DNA of 64,000 bases from Comamonas sp. JUb58 (lineage in GTDB: Bacteria; Pseudomonadota; Gammaproteobacteria; Burkholderiales; Burkholderiaceae_C), in the NCBI RefSeq assembly GCF_004364775.1, contig NZ_SOAL01000003.1:62001-126000 (forward strand). The letters run 5' to 3'. The first letter of the stretch is position 1; each line of letters begins with the position of its first letter. Of this stretch, positions 1 to 8,342 are shown in pieces. A program made the translations under genes and the position numbers. The notes beneath the pieces were generated by a model that made no database searches, was not told where the DNA came from, and saw only the letters and a list, made by a program, of their open reading frames with translations.

Positions 1-120
1 CTGCTGGTGGCCCAAGGCGTGGCCGAGGCGCGCATTGAGATGCGCAAGCCGCAGACCATTACCGCAGGTGAGGGCGCTGACAGCCAGGCGCGCCGTGTCG
101 ATATTGTTGCTGCCCCCTAA
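1..120 (+). CDS. coxB: C-terminal end of an upstream protein, probably cytochrome c oxidase subunit II (coxB) with an OmpA-like tail
   Basis: The window opens inside a reading frame that ends with TAA at 118-120; only the last 39 residues are present. They contain the spaced pattern of an OmpA/MotB-like domain end (a GV..ARIE segment, a KP, then ARRVDIV). The stop lies 39 bases before the ctaD start, so the gene is presumably the first one of the oxidase operon, where coxB is expected. Subunit II proteins carrying extra C-terminal domains are known in this group, which would reconcile the tail with coxB. The residues visible do not include the CuA site, so the identification rests on position and on the tail pattern only. 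Confidence 0.5.
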   Translation: MLVAQGVAEARIEMRKPQTITAGEGADSQARRVDIVAAP

Positions 121-159
121 GGCGTGCAAGCCCCAGAAGAGCCATCGGAGTCAAGATTT

Positions 160-1806
160 ATGAGCGCTGTTCTCCCCACAGACCCCAGCCATAGCGACCA
201 CGGCCACGCCGACCATGCCCATGACGACCACCACCATGGTGCGCCCACGGGTTGGCGGCGCTGGGTGTTTGCCACCAACCACAAGGACATCGGCACGCTC
301 TACCTGCTGTTCTCGTTCACCATGCTGATGGTGGGCGGGGTGCTCGCCTTGCTGATCCGTGCCGAGCTGTTCCAGCCCGGGCTGCAGCTGGTCAACCCCG
401 AGCTGTTCAACCAACTGACAACGATGCACGGGCTGATCATGGTGTTCGGCGCCATCATGCCGGCCTTTGTCGGCTTTGCGAACTGGATGCTGCCGCTGCA
501 GATTGGCGCCAGCGACATGGCCTTTGCCCGCATGAACAATTTCAGCTTCTGGCTGATGATCCCCGCCGGCCTGATGCTGGTGGGATCGTTCTTCATGCCC
601 GGCGGTGCGCCCGCTGCCGGCTGGACCTTGTATGCGCCACTGACCCTGCAAATGGGTCCGTCGATGGACACCAGCATTTTTGCGATGCATGTGATGGGCG
701 CCTCGTCCATCATGGGCTCGATCAACATCATCGTCACCATCCTGAACATGCGAGCACCGGGCATGACCCTGATGAAGATGCCGATGTTCGCCTGGACCTG
801 GCTGATCACTGCCTACCTGCTGATCGCCGTGATGCCGGTGCTGGCTGGCGCGATCACGATGACCCTGACCGACCGCCACTTTGGCACCAGCTTCTTCAAC
901 CCCGCTGGCGGTGGCGATCCGGTGATGTACCAGCATATCTTCTGGTTCTTCGGCCACCCCGAGGTCTACATCATGATCTTGCCGGCCTTTGGCATCATCA
1001 GCCAGATCGTGCCGGCCTTCAGCCGCAAGAAGCTGTTTGGCTATGCCTCGATGGTCTATGCGGTGGCGGCGATTGCGATCCTGTCCTTCATCGTCTGGGC
1101 GCACCATATGTTCACCACCGGCATGCCGGTGACCGGCCAGCTGTTCTTCATGTACGCGACCATGCTGATCTCGGTGCCGACGGCGGTGAAGATCTTCAAC
1201 TGGGTGGCGACGATGTGGCGCGGCTCGATGACCTTCGAGACGCCGATGCTGTTCTCGGTGGGCTTTATCTTTGTGTTCACGATGGGTGGCTTCACCGGCC
1301 TGATCCTGTCGATGGCGCCCATCGATATCCAGCTGCAGGACACCTATTACGTGGTGGCGCACTTCCACTATGTGCTGGTGGCGGGCTCGCTGTTCTCGAT
1401 GTTTGCCGGCTACTACTACTGGGCGCCCAAGTGGACGGGCGTGATGTACTCCGAGGCACGTGGCCGCATCCATTTCTGGGGCTCGCTGATCTTCTTCAAC
1501 ATCACCTTCTTCCCGATGCATTTCCTGGGTCTGGCCGGCATGCCACGCCGCTATGCCGACTACCCGATGCAGTTCGCCGACTTCAACATGATCGCCTCGA
1601 TCGGTGCCTTCGGCTTTGGTCTGATGCAGGTCTACTTCTTCGCCTTTGTGGTCTGGCCTGGCATGCGCCACCGTGGCGAGAAGGCCCCGCAAAAGCCCTG
1701 GGAAGGTGCCGAAGGTCTGGAGTGGGAAGTGCCATCGCCCGCGCCTTTCCACACCTTCGAGACCCCGCCCAAGCTGGACGCTACCGCAACTAAGGTGATT
1801 GGATGA
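160..1806 (+). CDS. ctaD: Cytochrome c oxidase subunit I (aa3 type)
   Basis: Catalytic heme-copper subunit of the aa3 terminal oxidase, reducing O2 to water and pumping protons across the inner membrane. The 548-residue protein has the full set of ligands: His90 (MHG) and His403 for heme a, His401 for heme a3, and the CuB site His266 of GHPEVY (cross-linked in the family to Tyr270), His315 and His316. I chose the ATG at 160 rather than the in-frame GTG at 124 because a GGAG lies a few bases upstream. Residues 10-26 form an unusual cytoplasmic His/Asp-rich N-terminus before the first conserved segment (TNHKDIG). The stop codon overlaps the next small gene by 4 bases, which suggests translational coupling. 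The identification is secure; only the start is open. Confidence 0.97.
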   Translation: MSAVLPTDPSHSDHGHADHAHDDHHHGAPTGWRRWVFATNHKDIGTLYLLFSFTMLMVGGVLALLIRAELFQPGLQLVNPELFNQLTTMHGLIMVFGAIMPAFVGFANWMLPLQIGASDMAFARMNNFSFWLMIPAGLMLVGSFFMPGGAPAAGWTLYAPLTLQMGPSMDTSIFAMHVMGASSIMGSINIIVTILNMRAPGMTLMKMPMFAWTWLITAYLLIAVMPVLAGAITMTLTDRHFGTSFFNPAGGGDPVMYQHIFWFFGHPEVYIMILPAFGIISQIVPAFSRKKLFGYASMVYAVAAIAILSFIVWAHHMFTTGMPVTGQLFFMYATMLISVPTAVKIFNWVATMWRGSMTFETPMLFSVGFIFVFTMGGFTGLILSMAPIDIQLQDTYYVVAHFHYVLVAGSLFSMFAGYYYWAPKWTGVMYSEARGRIHFWGSLIFFNITFFPMHFLGLAGMPRRYADYPMQFADFNMIASIGAFGFGLMQVYFFAFVVWPGMRHRGEKAPQKPWEGAEGLEWEVPSPAPFHTFETPPKLDATATKVIG

Positions 1807-1910
1807 TCACACCCGCGCAGCGCAAGGCCAACCGGCGACTGGCATGGATTCTGGCATCAATCGCCGTGGCGTTCTTTATCGGATTTCTCGTAAAAATGAC
1901 GGTGCTCTAG
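1803..1910 (+). CDS. Cytochrome oxidase small assembly protein (35 residues)
   Basis: A 35-codon gene starts in an ATGA overlap with the ctaD stop and ends at TAG 1908-1910. The peptide begins MITPAQRKANRRLAW and continues with a single hydrophobic helix (about residues 14-31) and a short KMTVL tail, so it is a single-pass inner-membrane peptide with a basic N-terminus. Peptides of this size and layout are found between ctaD and ctaG in many Burkholderiales and are annotated as small assembly proteins of cytochrome oxidase; the precise role is not established. The overlap with ctaD and the 18-base gap to ctaG place it firmly in the operon. It is easily missed because it is so short. Confidence 0.8.
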   Translation: MITPAQRKANRRLAWILASIAVAFFIGFLVKMTVL

Positions 1911-1928
1911 CAGCACAGGGAGCAGCAG

Positions 1929-2555
1929 GTGAGCAGACACGCAGACAACGCGAAGATGGTGGGCAAGCTGGCCGTGGTCGCCTTTGGCATGTTTGCCTTT
2001 GGCTACGCGCTGATCCCGCTGTACAAGCGCATCTGCGAGGTCACGGGCATCAACATCCTGGCGCTGACCGAGCGTGATGTGCCGGGCAACGGCACCGCAG
2101 GCAAGAACGTCAAGCTCAACAGCCAGGTCGACGAGAGCCGCACCATCACCGTGGAGTTCGATGCGAATGCGCGCGGGCCCTGGAGCTTCAAGCCGGCGGT
2201 GCGCACGATGCAGGTACACCCGGGCGCGCTGAGCACGGTGATGTACGAGTTCCGCAACGAGCAGGACCACCGCATGTCGGCCCAGGCGATTCCCAGCTAT
2301 GCGCCCAAGCAGGCCGCGCCGTATTTCAACAAGCTCGAATGCTTCTGCTTCAACCAGTACACCCTGGAGCCCGGTGAGCGCAAGGAATGGCCAGTGGCCT
2401 TTGTGATCGACCCCAAGCTGTCCAAGGATGTGACCACGATCACCCTGTCCTACACCTTCTTTGAGGTCGGTGGCCGCATCCCGGCGGCACCGGCGTCCAC
2501 GGCGGTGCTGGTGCCGGCAGTGCAGGGTGGCGGGGCGCAGGCAGGGGCATCCTGA
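1929..2555 (+). CDS. ctaG: Cytochrome c oxidase assembly protein CtaG/Cox11
   Basis: Copper chaperone that delivers copper to the CuB site of subunit I. The 208-residue protein has one N-terminal membrane helix (about residues 11-30) and a periplasmic beta-domain with the copper-binding CFCF motif (Cys138 and Cys140) followed by the typical VAFVIDP and LSYTFF segments. It starts at GTG 1929, with GGGAG ending six bases upstream. Its stop shares one base with the start of the next gene (TGATG). It lies directly between ctaD and ctaE, as in other Burkholderiales oxidase clusters. I see no missing key residue. Confidence 0.96.
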   Translation: MSRHADNAKMVGKLAVVAFGMFAFGYALIPLYKRICEVTGINILALTERDVPGNGTAGKNVKLNSQVDESRTITVEFDANARGPWSFKPAVRTMQVHPGALSTVMYEFRNEQDHRMSAQAIPSYAPKQAAPYFNKLECFCFNQYTLEPGERKEWPVAFVIDPKLSKDVTTITLSYTFFEVGGRIPAAPASTAVLVPAVQGGGAQAGAS

Positions 2556-2767
2556 TGGCCAGCGCGCCCGGCCCGCAACCGCCGCGCAAAGGCAATCTCT
2601 GGCGCACGGTCAAGGCTGTAGCCTGGTCCTTTTTGGGGGTGCGCAAGGGCTCGGAATGGCAAGAGGATGGCGTGCAGATCACGCCGTTGCAGGTGATCGC
2701 CGTGGGTTTGGTGGCGATCTTCCTGTTTGTGCTGGGGTTGATGGCCCTGGTGCAGTGGCTGGTTTGA
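2555..2767 (+). CDS. DUF2970 family small membrane protein
   Basis: A 70-residue protein with a basic, Pro-rich N-terminus and one C-terminal membrane helix (about residues 46-68). The internal segment AVAWSFLGVRKG is characteristic of the DUF2970 family, whose members sit in cytochrome oxidase operons of betaproteobacteria; their molecular role is unknown. The start codon overlaps the ctaG stop, so it is probably translationally coupled and co-expressed with the oxidase. A structural or assembly role in the oxidase is inference from position. Confidence 0.85.
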   Translation: MASAPGPQPPRKGNLWRTVKAVAWSFLGVRKGSEWQEDGVQITPLQVIAVGLVAIFLFVLGLMALVQWLV

Positions 2768-2823
2768 TGCCAGTATTGGTATAGCGGAAGAATGAATCAA
2801 TAAACGAAATATCAGGAGCAGCG

Positions 2824-3705
2824 ATGAGTGCGACTTCCCATGGCACCACACCGTACTACTATGTTCCGGCCGAGTCCCGCCACCCGGTGATGGCGGCCAT
2901 TGGCCTGGGCTTTGTGATTGCCGGCGCCGGCAACTGGGTCAACGGCCATACCTGGGGCATGTACCTGCTCTTTGTCGGCATTGCCTGGTGGCTGTTTGTG
3001 CTGTACCAGTGGTTTGGTGATGCGATCCGCGAAAGCGAGCAGGGCCTGTACAGCCACCGCATCGACCTGTCCTACCGCTGGAGCATGAGCTGGTTCATCT
3101 TCTCGGAGGTGATGTTCTTCGGCGCCTTCTTCACGGCGCTGTGGTGGGCACGGTCTCATTCGCTGCCTGCGCTGGGCAGTCTCGATAACGCCATTCTCTG
3201 GCCCGACTTCAAGGCCGTGTGGCCCAGCGTGGAAATGGGCGCCACCGCCTCGCCCGCCGGCATCGTCGAGCCGTTCCAGACGGTGGGCCCTTTCTGGCTG
3301 CCCACCATCAACACCGCGCTGCTGCTGACCTCGGGCGTCACCTTGACCATCGCCCACCATGCCTTGCAGGCCGACCAGCGCAGCAAGTGCATCCGCTTCA
3401 TGTGGATGACCGTGGTGCTGGGCATCATCTTCCTTTGCGTGCAGGGCTATGAGTACTTCCACCTCTACACCGAGCTGAACCTCAAGCTCAACTCCGGCAC
3501 CTACGGCTCCACCTTCTACATGCTGACGGGCTTCCACGGCCTGCATGTGTTCATCGGCATGCTGATGCTGCTGGTTATCACCCTGCGGCTGCAGAAGGGC
3601 CATTTCACGGCCAACAAGCATTTTGGCTTTGAGGGCGCCGCCTGGTACTGGCACTTTGTCGACGTGGTCTGGCTGGGTCTCTACATCCTCGTGTACTGGA
3701 TGTAG
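2824..3705 (+). CDS. ctaE: Cytochrome c oxidase subunit III
   Basis: Third core subunit of the aa3 oxidase, an integral membrane protein that stabilises subunit I and its proton uptake. The 293-residue protein has the family signatures: a Glu in the helix FSEVMFFGAFF (Glu95), GFHGLHV at 236-242 and WYWHFVDVVW at 274-283 just before the C-terminus. Seven hydrophobic segments can be followed. AGGAGC stands directly upstream of the ATG at 2824. A 56-base gap separates it from the DUF2970 gene. Length and motifs are normal for the family. Confidence 0.97.
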   Translation: MSATSHGTTPYYYVPAESRHPVMAAIGLGFVIAGAGNWVNGHTWGMYLLFVGIAWWLFVLYQWFGDAIRESEQGLYSHRIDLSYRWSMSWFIFSEVMFFGAFFTALWWARSHSLPALGSLDNAILWPDFKAVWPSVEMGATASPAGIVEPFQTVGPFWLPTINTALLLTSGVTLTIAHHALQADQRSKCIRFMWMTVVLGIIFLCVQGYEYFHLYTELNLKLNSGTYGSTFYMLTGFHGLHVFIGMLMLLVITLRLQKGHFTANKHFGFEGAAWYWHFVDVVWLGLYILVYWM

Positions 3706-3730
3706 TGAAAGGTTGGCCGCTGCCGGGGCC

Positions 3731-3949
3731 TCAAGCCCCCAGCGGTATGCCATGGGGCTGCAGGTAGCCCAGCTTCCAGGCCAGCAGAATGCCGGCAAAC
3801 ACCAGCACCGACAGCGCAATGCGCAAGGTCAGCGCCCAGGCCATGCGCTTGCTGCCGGCGTCGGACTGGTTGCCGCGCAGCATAAAAAGCCCGGCCGCTG
3901 CCAGGCAGGCCAGGATCACCACAAAGGCGAGTGCGATGAGCAGATGCAT
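3731..3949 (-). CDS. DUF2909-type twin-transmembrane protein
   Basis: The reading frame is open further upstream, but the ATG at 3949 gives a 72-residue protein that starts MHLLIALAF and has two membrane helices (about residues 3-22 and 40-60) joined by a short polar loop with RGNQSD and KRMAWALTLR. This is the layout of the DUF2909 'twin transmembrane' family, which recurs on the opposite strand between ctaE and the SURF1 gene in Burkholderiales. Its function is unknown. It lies on the strand opposite to the rest of the oxidase cluster, so it needs its own promoter, presumably in the 200 bases before SURF1. Confidence 0.75.
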   Translation of the reverse strand: MHLLIALAFVVILACLAAAGLFMLRGNQSDAGSKRMAWALTLRIALSVLVFAGILLAWKLGYLQPHGIPLGA

Positions 3950-4152
3950 AAGGCGGTCCTCAGGGTTGTCTCGGTGTTCTTGGATTGCGCTGCGTGGCGG
4001 CCGGATTGGCGCTCTGGCAGCTGGCGCAGCCAACCCATTGTGCGGCAGCGCCAGTCTGGGCGCCATCGGCCCGCACCCCAATAGCCTGTCCCCACAGCAT
4101 CGCCGCCAGCGCGGTGCTGGCTGCCGCGCTCCGCACCGGGTATAACCAGCCT

Positions 4153-4977
4153 ATGCCCGCGCCTTCTGCTTCCTCCCCCATCCCCAAGACCCCTACGGAG
4201 CGCCGCACGCAGCTGCGTTTTGTGCTGATCAGCGTCGCCGCCGCGGCCTCGATGCTGCTGACCGCCTCGCTCGGTTTCTGGCAGCTGCGCCGTGCGGACC
4301 AGAAGCTGGCCTACCAGGCCCAGCTCGATGCGCGCGCGGCCCTGCCGGCGCTGGACGGGGCCAGCCTGTTGCAGCCCATGGATGAGGCAGCGCGTGCCAG
4401 CCTGCAGCACCGCCAGGTGGTGCTGCGGGGTGAATGGCTGCCGCAGTACACGGTCTACCTCGATAACCGCCAGATGCAGGCGCGCCCCGGCTTTTATGTG
4501 CTGACACCGCTGCGCCTGGCCGGACCGGTAGCGCCAGGTCAGCCGCAGACGGTGTTGGTGCAGCGCGGATGGGTGCCGCGCAATTTTGAAGACCGGCTGG
4601 CGCTGCCCGAGCTGCAGACACCTGCCGGCACGGTGCAGTTGGAGGGGCGGGTGGCGGGCCAACCGGCGCGGCTTTTTGAGCTGCAGACGTCCGCCGGGAA
4701 CTCAGGGGTTTCCCGAATCCGGCAGAATCTCGACACCGATGGTTACGCGCAGGAAACCGGCCAGCCCTTGGCAGCACTCACCGTGGTGCAGACCGGGCCG
4801 GCCAGTGAAGGCCTGCTGCGCGACTGGCCCGTAGTAGGCAGCGGCGTGGAAAAGCATTATGGTTATGCATTTCAATGGTTTGGTCTGTGTAGCCTGATTG
4901 CGATCCTCTATGTCTGGTTCCAAATTGTCCGACGTGTCCTTCGACGCCGCAGCCACCCAGGCCCCGCCGCCCGCTGA
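4153..4977 (+). CDS. SURF1 family cytochrome oxidase assembly protein
   Basis: SURF1/Shy1 proteins help insert heme a into subunit I. The 274-residue protein has the two expected membrane helices, one near the N-terminus followed by GFWQLRRADQK (about residues 43-53) and one at the C-terminus (FQWFGLCSLIAILYVW). Between them are the family segments YLDNRQMQARPGFYVLTPL and VLVQRGWVPR, and an HYGYAFQW just before the last helix. I placed the start at ATG 4153 because upstream codons add no conserved sequence. The 3' end overlaps the following gene by 68 bases in another frame. Confidence 0.93.
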   Translation: MPAPSASSPIPKTPTERRTQLRFVLISVAAAASMLLTASLGFWQLRRADQKLAYQAQLDARAALPALDGASLLQPMDEAARASLQHRQVVLRGEWLPQYTVYLDNRQMQARPGFYVLTPLRLAGPVAPGQPQTVLVQRGWVPRNFEDRLALPELQTPAGTVQLEGRVAGQPARLFELQTSAGNSGVSRIRQNLDTDGYAQETGQPLAALTVVQTGPASEGLLRDWPVVGSGVEKHYGYAFQWFGLCSLIAILYVWFQIVRRVLRRRSHPGPAAR

Positions 4978-5650
4978 TGAAGCGCTGCTGGGCCTGACCG
5001 TGCATGGCCTGCCGCCTGCCGAGCATGCGGAAGCCGCACTGGAGGAGGCCGAGCGCTCGCGCAGTGGCCGCCTCAAGATGCTCCTGGTACTGCTGGTCTG
5101 TGCGGCGCCGGTGATCGCCTCCTACTTCACCTACTACGTGATCCGTCCCGAAGGGCGGCGCAATTTTGGCGAGCTGGTGAGCCAGCAGCCGACGATTCCG
5201 GCCGCGCAGGTCAAGACCTTGGACGGCCAGCCGTTTGAGCTGCAAAGCCTCAAGGGCCAGTGGCTGCTGCTGAGTGCCTCGGGCGCAGCCTGCGACGAGG
5301 TCTGCCAGAACAACCTCTACCTGCAGCGCCAGCTGCGCGAGAGCCTGGGCCGCGAGAAAGACCGGCTGGACTGGGTCTGGCTGGTGACCGATGACGGCGA
5401 GCCGCCGCAGGCCCTGCGCGCCGCGCTGGACCAGGCCACCGTGCTGCGCGTGCCCCAGGCCTTGGTGGCCCAGTGGCTGCAGCCGGCGGCCGGCCAGCAG
5501 CTGGGCGAACATTTGTATGTGGTGGACCCGCTGGGCCACTGGATGATGCGTTTCCCCGCGCAGCTCAGCCGCTCCGATGCGGCCAAGGCGCGCAAGGATC
5601 TGGAGCGTTTGTTGCGTGCGTCGTCGAGTTGGGACCAGGAAGGGCGGTAG
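4910..5650 (+). CDS. Membrane-anchored Sco-like thioredoxin-fold protein of the oxidase cluster
   Basis: The 246-residue protein has one membrane helix at about residues 57-77 and a periplasmic domain with a CDEVC pair (Cys128, Cys132), the CxxxC spacing seen in Sco copper-chaperone proteins, preceded by LKGQWLLLSAS. It is therefore probably an accessory thiol or copper protein for the oxidase, distinct from the true SCO gene at 7734. The first 68 bases overlap the end of SURF1. The methionine at 5078 would begin the membrane helix directly, but homologues I recall carry a similar acidic N-terminal extension. The function is inferred from fold and place. Confidence 0.75.
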   Translation: MSGSKLSDVSFDAAATQAPPPADEALLGLTVHGLPPAEHAEAALEEAERSRSGRLKMLLVLLVCAAPVIASYFTYYVIRPEGRRNFGELVSQQPTIPAAQVKTLDGQPFELQSLKGQWLLLSASGAACDEVCQNNLYLQRQLRESLGREKDRLDWVWLVTDDGEPPQALRAALDQATVLRVPQALVAQWLQPAAGQQLGEHLYVVDPLGHWMMRFPAQLSRSDAAKARKDLERLLRASSSWDQEGR

Positions 5651-5662
5651 TGGATAGTTAGC

Positions 5663-6793
5663 ATGACTTCGCAGGATTTATATGATTTCGCGCCGCTGGC
5701 GCGTGTGTTGCTCACCGGGGCCATCATTGCGCTGGGCCCCATCGTCTGGATTTGGTGGCGCCACCGTGGTGCCACGCCGCTCAAGCGCCTGCAGGTGCTG
5801 GCCGTTCTGACCCTGTTTCTGTCCTTTGACCTGGTGATGTTTGGCGCCTTTACGCGCCTGACCGATTCCGGCCTGGGCTGCCCGGACTGGCCCGGTTGCT
5901 ACGGCAATGCCAGCCCGATTGGCGCGCATGCCGAGATCTCCGCCGCGCAAGAGGCCATGCCGACCGGCCCGGTGACCCATGGCAAGGCCTGGGTGGAGAT
6001 GATCCACCGCTACCTGGCCACCGCCGTGGGCGGCCTGATCATTGTGCTGACGGCCAGTGCCTGGCTGCAGCGCAAGCGCGGGGGCCCGCAGCCGATCAGC
6101 CCCTGGTGGCCGACCGCCACCCTGGTCTGGGTGCTGATCCAGGGGGCCTTTGGCGCGCTCACGGTGACGATGAAACTGTTCCCGGCGATCGTGACCCTGC
6201 ACCTGCTGGGCGGCACCGTGCTCTTGATGCTATTAACCGTGCAGGCAACGCGCCACACGCAATTTGCCGATAATCTAGGGTTAGTCCCAGTGCCGCGCCT
6301 GTTGCGGGGCCTGGTGGCGGTCACGGCGCTGCTGGTGTTTGCGCAGGTGACCCTGGGTGGCTGGGTCAGTACCAACTATGCGGTGCTGGCCTGCACCAGC
6401 TTTCCCATGTGCAATGGCGCCTGGTGGCCGGCGATGAACTTTGACGGGTTCCAGATCTGGCGCCCGCTGGGCTTCCTCGCCGATGGTGCGCACATCAGCT
6501 ATGAAGCGCTGGTGGCCATCCACTACATGCACCGGCTGTTTGCCTATCTGGTGATTGCCGCCCTGCTGTGGCTCGGCTGGATACTGCGCACGGTGCCGCT
6601 GCTGCGGCAGCAGCGCCGCTGGCTGGTGGGCCTGACGCTGCTGCAATTTGCCACGGGACTGTCGAATGTGGTGCTGGATTGGCCGATGCTGGCGGCCGTT
6701 CTGCACACCGGGGGCGCCGCCGCCATCATGGTGGTGCTGACCTGGATCTGGTGTACTGCGGGCTCCGAACCTGCCCGCCGTGCTTCTAGCTGA
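5663..6793 (+). CDS. ctaA: Heme A synthase (CtaA/COX15)
   Basis: Converts heme O to heme A by oxidising the C8 methyl group; an inner-membrane enzyme needed for aa3 oxidase. The 376-residue protein has about eight membrane segments in two similar halves. Visible family motifs are TRLTDSGLGCPDWPGCYG in the first half (about residues 66-83), EMIHRYLAT with a heme-ligand His, and the second-half pair GWVSTNYAVLACTSFPMCNG and HYMHRLFAY. These cysteine pairs and histidines match the type 2 enzymes of proteobacteria. The start at 5663 is 12 bases after the preceding stop, and ctaB follows after 9 bases. Confidence 0.95.
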   Translation: MTSQDLYDFAPLARVLLTGAIIALGPIVWIWWRHRGATPLKRLQVLAVLTLFLSFDLVMFGAFTRLTDSGLGCPDWPGCYGNASPIGAHAEISAAQEAMPTGPVTHGKAWVEMIHRYLATAVGGLIIVLTASAWLQRKRGGPQPISPWWPTATLVWVLIQGAFGALTVTMKLFPAIVTLHLLGGTVLLMLLTVQATRHTQFADNLGLVPVPRLLRGLVAVTALLVFAQVTLGGWVSTNYAVLACTSFPMCNGAWWPAMNFDGFQIWRPLGFLADGAHISYEALVAIHYMHRLFAYLVIAALLWLGWILRTVPLLRQQRRWLVGLTLLQFATGLSNVVLDWPMLAAVLHTGGAAAIMVVLTWIWCTAGSEPARRASS

Positions 6794-6802
6794 TTACGCT
6801 GT

Positions 6803-7726
6803 ATGGAACAAAGACTGAGTGCCCCGATGACCGAACTTGCCGCAACGCCAATGCCGAACCGCTTTGCGCAGTTTTATGCATTGACCAAACCCAAGGTGGT
6901 GCAGCTGATTGTGTTTTGCGCACTGATCGGCATGGTGCTGGCCGTGCCCGGTGTGCCGAGCGGCGCCGAGCTGCTGCGCATGGCCGTCGCCTGCGCGGGC
7001 ATCTGGCTGGTGGCGGGGGCCGCAGCGGCCTTCAACTGCCTGGTGGAGCAGAGCATTGATGCACGCATGAAGCGCACCGCCTGGCGCCCCACGGCCCGCG
7101 GCGAGCTGTCCAACATGCAGACCCTGATGTTCTCTGCAGCGCTGTGCATTGCCGGCTCGGCCATCCTGATCCTCTGGATCAACGCCATCACGATGTGGCT
7201 GACCTTTGCCACCTTTGTTGGCTATGCCGTCATCTACACGGTGATCCTCAAGCCGCTGACACCGCAGAACATCGTGATCGGCGGCGCATCGGGCGCCATG
7301 CCCCCGGTGCTGGGCTGGGCCGCGATGACCGGCGATGTCTCGCCCCAGGCGCTGCTGCTGTTCCTGATCATCTTCCTGTGGACGCCCCCGCACTTCTGGG
7401 CGCTGGCGCTGTACCGGGTGGAGGACTACCGCAAGTCCGGCCTGCCAATGCTGCCGGTCACCCATGGGAACTATTACACCCGCGTGCAGGTCTTGCTCTA
7501 CACCGTGGTCTTGTTCGCCGCCGGCCTGCTGCCCTTCATCATCCAGATGAGCTCCTGGATCTACCTGGTGGCTGCCGTGGTGCTGGGTGCCGGGTTCTTT
7601 GGCTACGCCTTTGCGCTGTGGCGCAATTACTCCGATGCGCTGGCGCGCAAGACTTTCCGTTTTTCACTGGTCTATCTCAGCCTGCTGTTTGTGGCGCTGC
7701 TGGTGGACCACTATGTGACCTGGTAA
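6803..7726 (+). CDS. ctaB: Protoheme IX farnesyltransferase (heme O synthase)
   Basis: Transfers a farnesyl group from farnesyl diphosphate to protoheme, giving heme O, the substrate of the preceding gene product. The 307-residue polytopic membrane protein has the UbiA-family first aspartate-rich motif, here [15 protein letters not shown] (about residues 76-90), and the second loop [14 protein letters not shown]. Other conserved segments are TKPKVVQL near the N-terminus and [11 protein letters not shown]. An alternative start is the methionine eight codons in (6827). The gene lies in the same run as ctaA and SCO. Confidence 0.95.
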   Translation: MEQRLSAPMTELAATPMPNRFAQFYALTKPKVVQLIVFCALIGMVLAVPGVPSGAELLRMAVACAGIWLVAGAAAAFNCLVEQSIDARMKRTAWRPTARGELSNMQTLMFSAALCIAGSAILILWINAITMWLTFATFVGYAVIYTVILKPLTPQNIVIGGASGAMPPVLGWAAMTGDVSPQALLLFLIIFLWTPPHFWALALYRVEDYRKSGLPMLPVTHGNYYTRVQVLLYTVVLFAAGLLPFIIQMSSWIYLVAAVVLGAGFFGYAFALWRNYSDALARKTFRFSLVYLSLLFVALLVDHYVTW

Positions 7727-7733
7727 ATCTGCA

Positions 7734-8342
7734 ATGAACAAGCGCAATGCCCTTCGCTGGCTGGCGGGCTCGGCCGTACTGGCCTCGACCGCCGGTTTAC
7801 TGACCGCCTGCAAATCCAAGGCCGATTTCAACGCCATCGACCTGACGGGCAGCAAAGAATACGGCCAGGATTTCTCCATGCCCGACCAGCATGGCCAGCG
7901 CCGCAGCATGGCGGACTTCAAGGGCAAGGTTGTGCTGGTGTTCTTTGGCTTTACCCAGTGCCCCGATGTCTGCCCGACCACCTTGGGTGACCTGGCTGCC
8001 GTCAAGCAAAAGCTCGGCGCCAAGGGCGACAAGCTGCAAGTGATCTTTGCATCGGTCGATCCATCGCGCGACACGCCTGAGATCCTGGGGGCCTACCTGG
8101 CCAACTTTGACCCCAGCTTTCTGGCACTGCGTGGCAGCGACGAGGAAACGGCCAAGATGGCCAAGGACTTCAAGGTCTACTACAAGCGGGTCGAGGGCCA
8201 GACCCCGGGCAGCTACACGATGGACCACACCGCTGGCGACTACATCTTCGACCCCGAAGGCCGCCTGCGCCTGTACAGCCGCTATGGCACGCCAGTCGAT
8301 ACCCTGGCCAAGGATATCGAGCAGCTGATCGACGGCGCTTAA
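7734..8342 (+). CDS. SCO1/SenC family copper chaperone, lipoprotein
   Basis: Sco proteins deliver copper to, or reduce the cysteines of, the CuA site of oxidase subunit II. The 202-residue protein has a lipoprotein signal (LLTAC, Cys26), the CPDVCP copper motif (Cys76, Cys80) and the conserved distal His165 (MDHTAG), so all three copper ligands are present. ASVDPSRDTP is a further family signature. It begins seven bases after the ctaB stop and is the last gene of the oxidase cluster. The next gene, ureD, converges on it. Confidence 0.94.
   Translation: MNKRNALRWLAGSAVLASTAGLLTACKSKADFNAIDLTGSKEYGQDFSMPDQHGQRRSMADFKGKVVLVFFGFTQCPDVCPTTLGDLAAVKQKLGAKGDKLQVIFASVDPSRDTPEILGAYLANFDPSFLALRGSDEETAKMAKDFKVYYKRVEGQTPGSYTMDHTAGDYIFDPEGRLRLYSRYGTPVDTLAKDIEQLIDGA

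Noticed and set aside
151..1752. Long minus-strand open frame opposite ctaD, His- and Gln-rich
   Set aside because: It is the complement of a strongly conserved oxidase gene; in GC-rich coding DNA the opposite frame is often open. Its composition is unnatural and no motif is present.
3985..4152. N-terminal extension of SURF1 upstream of ATG 4153
   Set aside because: The added residues have no family similarity and overlap the promoter region of the divergent small gene.
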